Shown here: piece by piece, positions 34,843 through 43,457 of the stretch
Layout: the number at the start of each line of letters is the position of its first letter
How positions within the stretch are numbered: the stretch's first letter is position 1
Assembly (NCBI GenBank): GCA_051880495.1
Contig: JBJEOB010000164.1
Location: 30,352 to 94,351, forward strand
Source: MGBC120314 sp051880495
Lineage (GTDB): Bacteria > Bacillota > Clostridia > Lachnospirales > Lachnospiraceae
Reading direction: 5' to 3'
Length of the DNA stretch: 64,000 nt
Translations under genes and position numbers: made by a program
The notes under the pieces: generated by a model
What the model saw: the letters and a program-made list of their open reading frames with translations, nothing else
Told to the model about the DNA's origin: nothing
Database searches by the model: none

Positions 34843-37627
34843 AGACTACATCATAAGTATTTTAAAATCCAGATTACTTCCATTAGTTGCATTATTCTGT
34901 ATTATGATCATTGTACTTATTCACAGGCTTTTTGAGTTACAGATTGTTCAGGGTGAAAAATATCTGGCATCAATTTCTGATACAATTGAAACAACCAAAA
35001 GCATTTCAAGTACACGTGGTAATATATACGATTGTAACGGCGTTCTTCTTGCGTACAATGAACTGGCATTCTCTGTAAAAATCAGTGACAGTGAATCATA
35101 TTCATCAAGAAGCGAGAAGAATCTGAAGATAAATGAAACAATTGCCAAAACTGTTGAAATCATAGAGAAACATGGTGAAAAAGTCAGTTGTGATTTTGGT
35201 ATTATTGTGAATAAAGACGGTCAGTATGAATTTAACGTGACCGGCAATGCCAAACTACGTTTCCTGCGTGACAGCTTTGGTGTTACTTCGGTAAGTGAAT
35301 TATCTGATGAACAAAGGAATGCAACAGCAGACGAAGTAATCGAATACTTGTGTTCAGAAAAAAGATATGGTGTGGATGAAAAATATACCCGTCAGATGGT
35401 TATTTATATATTGAATTTCAGGTCATATATGAGTGCCAACACATTTCAACGTTCAATGGAATTTACAATGTCTTATGATGTAAACGAAGAGACTGTTGCC
35501 GAGATTCTTGAAAACTCGGCAGATTTAATTGGAGTAACCGTATCTGAGGAATATGTCCGCAGATATGTTGACGGCTTTTATGCAGCACATATACTTGGAT
35601 ATACAGGCAAGGTTTCTACCGATGAACTTGAAAATCTTCAGATGCAGAACAGCCAGTATCAGGCAAATGATATTGTTGGTAAGGCCGGTATTGAACAGGC
35701 AATGGAACTGTTTCTTCAGGGAACCAAGGGTGAAAAAAAGGTTTGTGTAGATAAATTTGGTCGAATTACCGAGGTTATTTCAGAGAAAGAGCCTGTAACG
35801 GGATGCGATGTCTACCTTACAATTGATATTGAGCTTCAGAAAAAGGTTTATAAAGCACTTGAAAAACAGATTGCAGACATTCTGGTGGAAAAGATTGTTA
35901 ATTCAGATGAACGATATGTATATAACACTGACAAGGTAACTATCAAGGACATTCAGATTCCTATTAAGGATGTATACTTTGCACTTATAGATAATAATGT
36001 TATTTCAATTAATGACATTGCTGCCCAGATTACCAATACGGAAACAAGCGTATATTCAAAGTTTCTTTCAAAGCAGGAAGAGGTTTTAGCACGCATTGAA
36101 ACAGAGCTTACTACAAAAGATACCGATTACGGACATCTTAGCGAGGAAATGCAGGTTTATATTTATAAAATTTATGAAATACTGCAGGATAATGGTGTTA
36201 TCATCCGTAATAATGTAGATACAACAGATTCAATATATGATGAATGGGTTGCTGAGACAATAAGTCTTAAGGAATATCTGTCATATGCACTTGCCAAAAA
36301 CTGGATTGATGTATCGAAATTTACTTCAACAGATTATTCAAGTTTATCAGAGGCGTATAACAGTCTTGTCGAGTATATACTTGAAGATATTAAAAATGAG
36401 ACTGAATTCAACAAAAAAATCTACAAATATATGATAAAATATCAGCAGCTTTCAGGCTCTGAGATATGTATTTTATTATTTGACCAGGGTGTGCTGCAGT
36501 ATGACAGGGATACCTACGGCAAGCTTATTATGGGCACAATAAAGCCGTTTGATTTCCTTATCGATAAAATCAGTAAATGTGAGATTACGCCTGCACAGTT
36601 AGCCCTTAAGCCATGTTCAGGCTCATGTACAATACTTGATACGAATACCGGAAGGGTTCTTGCCCTTGTTTCATATCCAAGTTATGATATTAATTATTTC
36701 TCAGGATCAGTTGACGCAGACTATTATTATAAATTATTAAATGACGGTTCACTTCCGCTTGTTAACAATGCAACAACCACAAGAACAGCTCCGGGTTCTG
36801 CTTTTAAGCTTGTCACAGCCATTGCAGGGCTTGAATCGGGTGTTATCAATAGTTCTGAAGAAATGGAATGTACAGGTATTTATGAAACTGTTACGCCGAA
36901 TCCTAAGTGCTGGGTGTATCCAAGAAGTCATGGTGATGAAAATGTTGCTACGGCATTAAGGGATTCATGTAATATTTATTTTTACGAGGTGGGATACCGT
37001 CTTGCAACTACATCATCAGGAAGTTACGACAGCACCAAGGGTACGGATATTCTTGCTTCCTACGCGAAACAGTTAGGTCTTGCCACTACAACAGGCATTG
37101 AAATATATGAGGCTGCGCCGATTGCATCAAATGATAATGCAATTTCTTCTGCAATCGGACAGGGACGACATAACTATACAGGTCTTAATCTTGCAAGATA
37201 TGTCTCTACCGTTGCCAACTCCGGTGTTTGTTATGATCTTACATTAATTGATAAGATTGTAGACAGTAACGGTAATAATATTTTTACTTCAATTCCTATT
37301 GTTTCAAGCACAATGAATGATGTTTCAACATCAACATGGAACACCGTACATTATGGAATGAAGCTCGTAAGTGAAAATTCAAAATATTTATCTTCACTTG
37401 GAATTGAAACCGGTTCAAAATCAGGAACTGCGCAGGAAAATGCAAAATATCCTGACCATTGTACGTATATATGTTATGCCCCGTATAACAATCCTGAGAT
37501 TGCAATATCTACTGTTATACAGAATGGTTACACGTCATCGAATGTTGCAAAGCTTACATCTGAGGTCCTTAAGATTTATTATAATATCGAATCAACGCCG
37601 CAGGAGAGTACAACTAACGAAGATTAA
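34826..37627 (+). CDS. mrdA: Penicillin-binding protein 2 (elongasome transpeptidase) with large insertion
   Basis: Class B transpeptidase that crosslinks side-wall peptidoglycan together with RodA. The N-terminal membrane segment (LLPLVALFCIMIIVLIHRLF) and the dimerisation domain precede the transpeptidase, whose motifs are SAFK at 658-661, SCN at 714-716 and KSGT at 865-868. The 933 residues exceed the usual 600-700: about 240 extra residues (roughly 355-595), predicted helical, lie between YLTIDIELQKKVY and GSCTILDTNTG. It overlaps mreD and lies before minD. The last 15 residues are Ser/Thr/Glu-rich. Confidence 0.94.
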   Translation: MYQEIKDYIISILKSRLLPLVALFCIMIIVLIHRLFELQIVQGEKYLASISDTIETTKSISSTRGNIYDCNGVLLAYNELAFSVKISDSESYSSRSEKNLKINETIAKTVEIIEKHGEKVSCDFGIIVNKDGQYEFNVTGNAKLRFLRDSFGVTSVSELSDEQRNATADEVIEYLCSEKRYGVDEKYTRQMVIYILNFRSYMSANTFQRSMEFTMSYDVNEETVAEILENSADLIGVTVSEEYVRRYVDGFYAAHILGYTGKVSTDELENLQMQNSQYQANDIVGKAGIEQAMELFLQGTKGEKKVCVDKFGRITEVISEKEPVTGCDVYLTIDIELQKKVYKALEKQIADILVEKIVNSDERYVYNTDKVTIKDIQIPIKDVYFALIDNNVISINDIAAQITNTETSVYSKFLSKQEEVLARIETELTTKDTDYGHLSEEMQVYIYKIYEILQDNGVIIRNNVDTTDSIYDEWVAETISLKEYLSYALAKNWIDVSKFTSTDYSSLSEAYNSLVEYILEDIKNETEFNKKIYKYMIKYQQLSGSEICILLFDQGVLQYDRDTYGKLIMGTIKPFDFLIDKISKCEITPAQLALKPCSGSCTILDTNTGRVLALVSYPSYDINYFSGSVDADYYYKLLNDGSLPLVNNATTTRTAPGSAFKLVTAIAGLESGVINSSEEMECTGIYETVTPNPKCWVYPRSHGDENVATALRDSCNIYFYEVGYRLATTSSGSYDSTKGTDILASYAKQLGLATTTGIEIYEAAPIASNDNAISSAIGQGRHNYTGLNLARYVSTVANSGVCYDLTLIDKIVDSNGNNIFTSIPIVSSTMNDVSTSTWNTVHYGMKLVSENSKYLSSLGIETGSKSGTAQENAKYPDHCTYICYAPYNNPEIAISTVIQNGYTSSNVAKLTSEVLKIYYNIESTPQESTTNED

Positions 37628-37639
37628 GTATATAAGAAA

Positions 37640-37686
37640 CCAAAGATATTATTTATAACATCACGTTTAGACTATTATATCTTTGG
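37640..37686 (+). promoter_or_regulatory. Inverted repeat overlapping the minD ribosome site
   Basis: CCAAAGATAT (37640-37649) and ATATCTTTGG (37677-37686) form a perfect 10-bp stem whose right arm ends in the SD GGAGGA (37685-37690). A candidate promoter, TTAAGT (37624-37629), 17 bases, TATTAT (37647-37652), would start near 37659 and exclude the left arm. The -35 is weak, so the promoter is less certain than the repeat. Confidence 0.55.
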
Positions 37687-37699
37687 AGGAAATATATTT

Positions 37700-38488
37700 A
37701 TGAGTGAAGTAATCGTGATTACGTCAGGAAAAGGCGGAGTCGGAAAAACAACAACATCGGCAAATATCGGGACAGGCCTTGCTTCTTTAGGTAAAAAAGT
37801 TGTTATAATTGATACAGATATCGGATTAAGAAATCTTGATGTTGTATTAGGGCTTGAAAACCGTATCGTTTATAATCTTGTCGATATTGTTGAAGGTAAA
37901 TGCCGTCTTAAGCAGGCACTTGTCCGGGATAAGAAATATCCCAATCTGTTTCTTATTCCTGCTGCGCAGACCAGAGATAAATCTGCCGTTAATGAGGCAC
38001 AGATGGAAAAAGTCATTGATATGCTTAAAGGTGAATTTGATTACATATTGCTTGATTGTCCTGCCGGGATTGAACAAGGCTTTAAAAATGCCATTGCCGG
38101 GGCAGACAGGGCACTTGTTGTAACAACACCTGAATTATCAGCTGTTAGGGATGCAGACCGCATCATCGGTCTTCTTGATGCAAATGAGCTTACAAATCAT
38201 CAGCTAATTATTAATAAAATAAGGCTGGATATGGTTAATCGCGGCGAAATGATGTCTGTAGAGGATGTTGCAGAAATTCTTTGTATTGATGTCATTGGTG
38301 CCGTTTTAGATGATGAAAACATTGTTATTTCAACTAATCAGGGTGAACCTCTGGTTGGTTCAAAATCCCCCGCAGGAATTGCGTATATGAATATATGCAG
38401 AAGAATCTGTGGTGAAGATATTCCGCTTATGGATTATTCCGCAAAATCAAACATTTGGAATATTTTTACAAAAATTTTTAGCAGATAG
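37700..38488 (+). CDS. minD: Septum site-determining ATPase MinD
   Basis: Membrane-binding ATPase that positions division by excluding it from the poles. The deviant Walker A motif SGKGGVGKTTT opens the protein, DTDIGLRNLDVVLGLENRIVYN and the LLDCPAGIEQGF segment follow, and the C-terminal amphipathic helix (IWNIFTKIFSR) is the membrane-targeting tail. Length 262 is typical. The SD is GGAGG at 37685. minE follows after 12 bases. No minC lies in this cluster. Confidence 0.96.
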   Translation: MSEVIVITSGKGGVGKTTTSANIGTGLASLGKKVVIIDTDIGLRNLDVVLGLENRIVYNLVDIVEGKCRLKQALVRDKKYPNLFLIPAAQTRDKSAVNEAQMEKVIDMLKGEFDYILLDCPAGIEQGFKNAIAGADRALVVTTPELSAVRDADRIIGLLDANELTNHQLIINKIRLDMVNRGEMMSVEDVAEILCIDVIGAVLDDENIVISTNQGEPLVGSKSPAGIAYMNICRRICGEDIPLMDYSAKSNIWNIFTKIFSR

Positions 38489-38500
38489 AGGGGGATTTAT

Positions 38501-38764
38501 ATGAAAATATTTAATTTATTTAACAAAAAGACATCCGGAAGCGTAGCTAAAGACAGATTAAAGCTTTTATTGGTATCGGATCGTGCCAATTGTTCTCCGG
38601 AAGTTATGGACCTTATAAAAAACGATATTGTATCCGTTATTTCAAAATATATGGATATTGATACAGAAGGAATAGATATTCAGATTAAACAGACAGCTGG
38701 AAACAGTGGTATTATTGTACCGTCTATTTTTGCTAATATACCGATAAAACAGCTGAGAAAATAA
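38501..38764 (+). CDS. minE: Cell division topological specificity factor MinE
   Basis: Stimulates the MinD ATPase and drives its oscillation. The 87-residue protein has the N-terminal nascent helix with KNSGSVAKDRLKLLLVSDR-like sequence and the C-terminal anti-MinCD and dimerisation part (ISKYMDIDTEGIDIQIKQ). Length is normal. The SD is GAGGGGG. Presence of MinE rather than DivIVA-only control fits a clostridial Min system that oscillates. Confidence 0.94.
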   Translation: MKIFNLFNKKTSGSVAKDRLKLLLVSDRANCSPEVMDLIKNDIVSVISKYMDIDTEGIDIQIKQTAGNSGIIVPSIFANIPIKQLRK

Positions 38765-38785
38765 GAGTATCGGACTGGTGATAAA

Positions 38786-39898
38786 ATGTTTAAAAAAATT
38801 GATTTTTCAAAATATAATATTTTGTTAATTTTGGTTATTCTTGCACTGTCAACATTCGGTGCGCTTATGATTAACAGTGCAAGTAATTTGAATGACTGCA
38901 TTAAACAGTTTGCCGGAATAGCGGCAGGACTTGTTATAATGATTTTTATATCTTTTATAGATTATAACTTTATCCTTAAATTTTACTGGCTGATATATAT
39001 TGTCAATTTTTTATTACTTTTTGGACTATATTTTTTTGGTACGGACTTTGGCCAGTCTGCAGTCAGATGGTATAATTTTGGACCTGTTAATTTGCAGCCT
39101 TCCGAATTCGCCAAAATCTTAATGATACTGTTTCTTGCAAAGTTTTTAACGGTTCACCGTGAAAAAATAAGTTCATTTAAATTTTTGGGAATTTTAACAG
39201 TTATACTCGGAATTCCGCTTTTTATGCTTTATGATCAGCCGGACCTTTCCACGACCCTTCTTATTACAATTGTTCTCATTACAATGATTTACTGTGCCGG
39301 TCTTAAATATAAAAATATTATTATAATACTTTTATGTGCTATACCGATTGCGATAACGGCAATAATATATATACAGTCACCCGACCAGAAATTACTGGAA
39401 GAGTATCAGGTTAACCGTATTATGTCATTTATTGACCCTGAAAATTATGATACGCTCAGATACCAGCAGGATTTCTCAGTCAAAGCAATTGGTTCCGGTC
39501 AGTTGTACGGAAAAGGATATAATAATGATGACTCAAATTCGATAAAAAACGCCGGTTATATAGCTGAGGTGGAAAGTGATTTTATCTTTGCCGTAGTAGG
39601 GGAAGAATTTGGATTTATAGGAAGCTGTTTTTTAATTTTTCTATTGGCATTTTTAGTATTTGAGTGTATAATAATATCCATATATGCGAAGGATTTTCAA
39701 GGGCGGCTGATTGCATGCGGATACGGGGCATTAATTGCTTTTTCAACATTTATTAATATAGGTGTTGCGACCGAGATTTTACCGAATACGGGACTTCCGC
39801 TTCCTTTTGTTAGTAAAGGCTTAAGTTCATTGATTGGATTATATGGCGGCGCAGGAGTGGTTTTAAACGTCAGCCTTCAGAAGAGAAATAAAATATAA
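38786..39898 (+). CDS. rodA: Peptidoglycan polymerase RodA
   Basis: SEDS-family glycosyltransferase that polymerises lipid II for side-wall growth with PBP2, encoded upstream. The 370-residue protein has about ten membrane segments; the hallmarks are QPSEFAKI, the QPDLSTTL loop with the acidic residue, and the GVATEILPNTGLPLPFVSKGLSS segment. It starts 21 bases after minE with GGTGATAA. The order mreBCD-mrdA-minDE-rodA gathers the elongasome and the division-site system in one operon. Confidence 0.95.
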   Translation: MFKKIDFSKYNILLILVILALSTFGALMINSASNLNDCIKQFAGIAAGLVIMIFISFIDYNFILKFYWLIYIVNFLLLFGLYFFGTDFGQSAVRWYNFGPVNLQPSEFAKILMILFLAKFLTVHREKISSFKFLGILTVILGIPLFMLYDQPDLSTTLLITIVLITMIYCAGLKYKNIIIILLCAIPIAITAIIYIQSPDQKLLEEYQVNRIMSFIDPENYDTLRYQQDFSVKAIGSGQLYGKGYNNDDSNSIKNAGYIAEVESDFIFAVVGEEFGFIGSCFLIFLLAFLVFECIIISIYAKDFQGRLIACGYGALIAFSTFINIGVATEILPNTGLPLPFVSKGLSSLIGLYGGAGVVLNVSLQKRNKI

Positions 39899-39913
39899 TT
39901 ACAGGAGGTTTTT

Positions 39914-40309
39914 ATGAATATTGGATTAATAGCGCACAATGCCAAGAAAAAATTAATGCAGAATTTTTGTATTGCATATCGTGGTATATTATGTAAAAAT
40001 CAGTTATTTGCAACAGGAACAACCGGAAGATTAATTGAAGAAGCCACTAATCTTACAGTTCATAAATTCCTTGAAGGTCATCTTGGCGGTGAACAGCAGT
40101 TATGTTCCCAGATTGAAAATAACCAGATTGATTTAGTTATTTTTTTAAGGGATCCTTTAGCTCCTAAATCTCATGAGCCGGAGATAACCAATATATATGA
40201 GTTATGTGATATGTACAACATTCCTCTGGCAACCAATCTGGCTACGGCAGAACTGCTTATAAAGTCATTGGAACGCGGAGATCTTGAATGGCGTGAAATA
40301 TTTAAATAA
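39914..40309 (+). CDS. mgsA: Methylglyoxal synthase
   Basis: Converts dihydroxyacetone phosphate to methylglyoxal, a bypass of lower glycolysis during phosphate limitation. The 131 residues fit the family. IALIAHNAKKK-type N-terminus (GLIAHNAKK) and ATGTTGRLIEE, HLGGEQQLCSQI, FLRDPLAPKSHEPEI motifs are all visible, including the catalytic aspartates. It has a strong SD AGGAGG, follows rodA and ends before a terminator. Confidence 0.97.
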   Translation: MNIGLIAHNAKKKLMQNFCIAYRGILCKNQLFATGTTGRLIEEATNLTVHKFLEGHLGGEQQLCSQIENNQIDLVIFLRDPLAPKSHEPEITNIYELCDMYNIPLATNLATAELLIKSLERGDLEWREIFK

Positions 40310-40319
40310 CAGGCTATGT

Positions 40320-40346
40320 AAGGGTGTTTTTAACACCCTTTTTCTT
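40320..40346 (+). terminator. Rho-independent terminator of the mre-rodA-mgsA operon
   Basis: AAGGGTGTT (40320-40328) pairs with AACACCCTT (40332-40340), a 9-bp stem with loop TTT, then TTTTCTTATTT. It closes the plus-strand operon before the convergent DUF378 gene. Confidence 0.92.
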
Positions 40347-40359
40347 ATTTAACAGGAAT

Positions 40360-40385
40360 TTGCGTTGCAATTTCTCTATCCTGTT
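40360..40385 (+). repeat. Dispersed 26-base repeat, copy 1
   Basis: The core TTGCGTTGCAATTTCTCT, then ATCCTGTT, recurs at 49271-49291 (20 of 21 bases) and, on the other strand, at 54750-54775 (23 of 26). All three copies lie just after a gene end. Here AACAGG and CCTGTT flank the core as an inverted repeat (40351-40386). Confidence 0.65.
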
Positions 40386-40603
40386 TATACATTTTCGCTC
40401 CCCATGTCCGTGATTCTTCCGTAAATGCTGACAAGGTAAAGACCGCATAATCCAACGAGTGCGTATACAATTCTTGACAGCCATGTCATATTACCAAAAA
40501 GGAAGCTGACAAGATCAAATCTGAAGAAACCGATAAGTCCCCAGTTTATAGCACCTATAATTACAATTGTAAGAGCTGTATAATCAAATCCTCTTGAACT
40601 CAT
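40385..40603 (-). CDS. DUF378 membrane protein
   Basis: A 72-residue protein of the DUF378 family: MSSRGFDYTALTIVIIGAINWGLIGFF, which is the family's signature, then a second membrane segment (VYALVGLCGLYLVSIYG). Role unknown; many bacteria carry one. The start at 40603 is favoured by the strong SD AGGAGGG. It is the only minus-strand gene in this part and is divergent from the HlyD-like gene; a hairpin (AATAGTTT/AAACTATT, near 40631-40665) lies in its upstream region. Confidence 0.9.
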   Translation of the reverse strand: MSSRGFDYTALTIVIIGAINWGLIGFFRFDLVSFLFGNMTWLSRIVYALVGLCGLYLVSIYGRITDMGSENV

Positions 40604-40741
40604 TGTTTTCCCTCCTAAAATAATTTTCAATAATAGTTTCCCTCTTTTTATATAAACTATTCACAAATATTTGATTTTCACTTGTATATAAAGTTTTAAA
40701 ATGATAAAATAAAATGATATTTAATGTTTGAAGGTGGGTAA

Positions 40742-42142
40742 ATGGCAAATAAAAGCAGCAAATCAAAAAAAATTAAACAGTTTGACAGAGGACCGAGAAT
40801 CATTGTTATTCTGTTTGTTTTTATTTTTATTTATATAAGTTCTTTTGTAATAAAATATATGACAAAGGAAAAGGTTGATATACACGAGGTAACAACAGGT
40901 TCCATAAATGCTAATAATACCTATACGGGTATTGCAATAAGAGACGAGGAAGTTTTTTATTCGGACTATGCAGGAAATGTTAATTATTTTGTCCGTGAGG
41001 GCCGCAGAGTAGCAGTAGGCTCCATAGTATATACAATTGATGAAACCGGAAGAGTTGCTTCGATGATTGAATCGTTAAACTCAGGTGATAATTCAATGTC
41101 AGATTCCAATATTGCTATTGTACGAAATACTTTATCATCTTATAAAGTAAGCAACAGTAATAATCAGTTCGGAAATATATATGACCTCCGTGAAAAGCTT
41201 GACCAGGTTGTAAGTGATTCGGTAAATGAAAATATCATAAATAATCTTGATGATATCATTAAGGATACAGCCAGTGAAAATTTATTTAAGTACGCGATAT
41301 CCAACAAAACAGGCATTGTAGTTTATAATGTTGATGGTTATGAGAACCTGACTGTCGACCAGTTAAATGAAACACATTTTAACAAAGAAAACTATAATAA
41401 AACCAATCTTAGGAAAAATGATATTGTTGTCAGCGGAAGTCCTATGTATAAATTGATTACAGATGAGGCCTGGCAGATTGCAATTCCACTTACCAATGAC
41501 CAGATTAAGGCTCAGAATCTTGCAGAAAAAAAGAATGTTCAGATACGTTTTGTAAAGGATGACATTACAACATATGCTAATTTCCAGATTGTCCCTACAG
41601 GTGGCGGAACTTATGGTGTATTGTCTCTTAATAAATATATGATTCAATACGCATCTGACAGATTTGTGGATGTTGAAATAATAACAAGTTCTGCAACAGG
41701 GCTTAAGATTCCGATTTCATCCATTGTTGAAAAGGAATTTTATACCATACCAAAAGAGTATGCGACTGTCGGCGGTAATAAATCTACAATCGGTTTCCTG
41801 CGTGAGCATGCAGATTCAAACGGTTCAATAATCACAGAATATTGTGATGTTGATGTATACGCGGAAGATGATGAATATTATTATGTAGATAAATCAGACT
41901 TTTCGTACGGAGATTCAATTCTGTTAGCTGATTCCGGACAGCGATATACTATTACAACCGTTGGTATGCTTCAGGGCGTTTATACCGTTAATAAAGGCTA
42001 TGCCGTTTTCAGGCGTATAAATATAATTGAGCAGAATCAGGAATATGCTATTGTACAGACCGGTTTGTCTTACGGACTGTCAATTTACGATCATATTGTA
42101 CTTGATGGAACAAAGGTTAAGGAAGACCAGATTATTTATTAA
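40742..42142 (+). CDS. HlyD-like periplasmic adaptor family protein
   Basis: A 466-residue protein with one N-terminal membrane segment (IIVILFVFIFIYISSFVI, residues 20-38) and an extracytoplasmic part with HlyD/RND-adaptor-like lipoyl strands (TGIAIRDEEVFYSDYAGNVNYFVREGRRVAVGSIV). No transporter lies beside it, and the gene is the first of the HlyD-yggS-sepF-ylmH cluster in Firmicutes, so a role in the division site or wall is more likely than export. Start ATG at 40742 has GAAGGTGGG upstream. Function unknown. Confidence 0.78.
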   Translation: MANKSSKSKKIKQFDRGPRIIVILFVFIFIYISSFVIKYMTKEKVDIHEVTTGSINANNTYTGIAIRDEEVFYSDYAGNVNYFVREGRRVAVGSIVYTIDETGRVASMIESLNSGDNSMSDSNIAIVRNTLSSYKVSNSNNQFGNIYDLREKLDQVVSDSVNENIINNLDDIIKDTASENLFKYAISNKTGIVVYNVDGYENLTVDQLNETHFNKENYNKTNLRKNDIVVSGSPMYKLITDEAWQIAIPLTNDQIKAQNLAEKKNVQIRFVKDDITTYANFQIVPTGGGTYGVLSLNKYMIQYASDRFVDVEIITSSATGLKIPISSIVEKEFYTIPKEYATVGGNKSTIGFLREHADSNGSIITEYCDVDVYAEDDEYYYVDKSDFSYGDSILLADSGQRYTITTVGMLQGVYTVNKGYAVFRRINIIEQNQEYAIVQTGLSYGLSIYDHIVLDGTKVKEDQIIY

Positions 42143-42155
42143 AAAGGTGAGTTAA

Positions 42156-42851
42156 ATGATTTCGGATAATATTAATGAAGTTAAAAAAAATATTGAAAAA
42201 GCATGTTTGGTTTCCGGCAGAAGCATTGATGATGTATGTTTGATTGCTGTTAGCAAGACAAAGCCTATAGAGATGCTTTTAGATGCTTACAATGCCAATA
42301 TGCGTGATTTTGGCGAAAATAAAGTACAGGAGATGTGTGATAAAATGCCACAGATGCCTGATGATGTAAAATGGCATATGATTGGTCATCTTCAGACAAA
42401 CAAGATAAAATATATAATCGGAAAAACCACACTTATACATTCTGTTGATTCTTATCATCTTGCAGAGGCAATAAGCAGGGAATCGGTAAAAAATAATTGT
42501 GTTACTGATATTTTATTAGAAGTTAATGTGGCAAACGAGGAGACCAAGTTTGGACTTACTGTTGACGAAACAATACCTGCTGTGGAAAAGATTAGTAAAT
42601 TATCCGGCATTTGTGTAAAAGGTCTTATGACAATTGCACCTTTTGTTGACAATCCTGAACAAAATAGAGAAATTTTTCGTAAATTAAAGAAATTAAGTAT
42701 TGACATTACAAATAAACATATTGATAATGTTATTATGAATATTTTGTCCATGGGCATGACTAATGATTATATGGTTGCCATTGAGGAGGGTGCAACACAT
42801 GTACGTATTGGAACAGGAATATTTGGTGAAAGAAATTATAATAAACTTTAG
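42156..42851 (+). CDS. PLP homeostasis protein (YggS/YlmE family)
   Basis: A 231-residue PLP-binding TIM barrel that keeps pyridoxal phosphate and amino acid levels balanced. The PLP lysine lies in LIAVSKTKP, and FGENKVQEM, WHMIGHLQTNK and the C-terminal SMGMTNDYMVAIEEGATHVRIGT (phosphate-binding) segments are all present. In Firmicutes it is placed in the dcw-linked ylm cluster before sepF, as here. SD AAAGGTGAG is 10 bases upstream. Confidence 0.95.
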   Translation: MISDNINEVKKNIEKACLVSGRSIDDVCLIAVSKTKPIEMLLDAYNANMRDFGENKVQEMCDKMPQMPDDVKWHMIGHLQTNKIKYIIGKTTLIHSVDSYHLAEAISRESVKNNCVTDILLEVNVANEETKFGLTVDETIPAVEKISKLSGICVKGLMTIAPFVDNPEQNREIFRKLKKLSIDITNKHIDNVIMNILSMGMTNDYMVAIEEGATHVRIGTGIFGERNYNKL

Positions 42852-42866
42852 AATAGGAGAATAAAA

Positions 42867-43451
42867 ATGGCTAACTTTTTATATAAGTTACTCGGTATGT
42901 TCAGTTTAACAGATGATTACGATGACGATGATGAATATGATGATGAAGATGATTTCGATGAAGAAGAGGAAGAAGATGAAGCTCCTCGTTTCAGAGTAAA
43001 GAAAGACAGGGAAAAGCCTGTAAAGGAAAAGGAATATACTGCTGAACCTAAAGTAGAAAAAAAGAACAATGTATTACCATATAACAGAAAAACAAGCAAG
43101 AATGCCGGTATGTCGGTATGCGTAATTAAGCCTACTTCTTTAGAAGACGGACGTGAGATTTCTGATATGCTTACATCAGGTAAGGCCGTCGTACTTAATC
43201 TTGAGGATGTAGATGGAGATATGGCACAGAGAATCATTGATTTCTCATCAGGTGCATGTTATTCAATGGGCGGTAATCTTCAGAAGGTTTCTACATATAT
43301 ATTTGTTGTAACTCCTTCATCTGTTGATATTGCCGGTGATTTCCAGGAATACATCAGCAATGCTGCCGCAAGTTCCTCTTCAATGAGCATGAATAATATG
43401 GGTATGACTTCTTCATCACCTCTTTCATCTCAGAACAGATATAGATTTTAG
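42867..43451 (+). CDS. sepF: Cell division protein SepF
   Basis: FtsZ-binding protein that tethers and bundles FtsZ at the septum. The N-terminus MANFLYKLLGMFSL is an amphipathic membrane anchor. An unusually acidic linker (residues 15-39, mainly Asp and Glu) follows, then the conserved C-terminal domain with SVCVIKPTSLEDGREISDMLTSGKAVVLNLE and MAQRIIDFSSGACYSMGG. The last 30 residues are Ser/Met/Asn-rich. At 194 residues it is slightly longer than Bacillus SepF because of the linker. The SD is TAGGAGA. Confidence 0.95.
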   Translation: MANFLYKLLGMFSLTDDYDDDDEYDDEDDFDEEEEEDEAPRFRVKKDREKPVKEKEYTAEPKVEKKNNVLPYNRKTSKNAGMSVCVIKPTSLEDGREISDMLTSGKAVVLNLEDVDGDMAQRIIDFSSGACYSMGGNLQKVSTYIFVVTPSSVDIAGDFQEYISNAAASSSSMSMNNMGMTSSSPLSSQNRYRF

Positions 43452-43457
43452 TCGATT

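Noticed and set aside
42917..43000. Repeat of GAT/GAA triplets as a microsatellite
   Set aside because: It encodes the acidic linker of SepF in frame; the codons are mixed and no exact unit is repeated.
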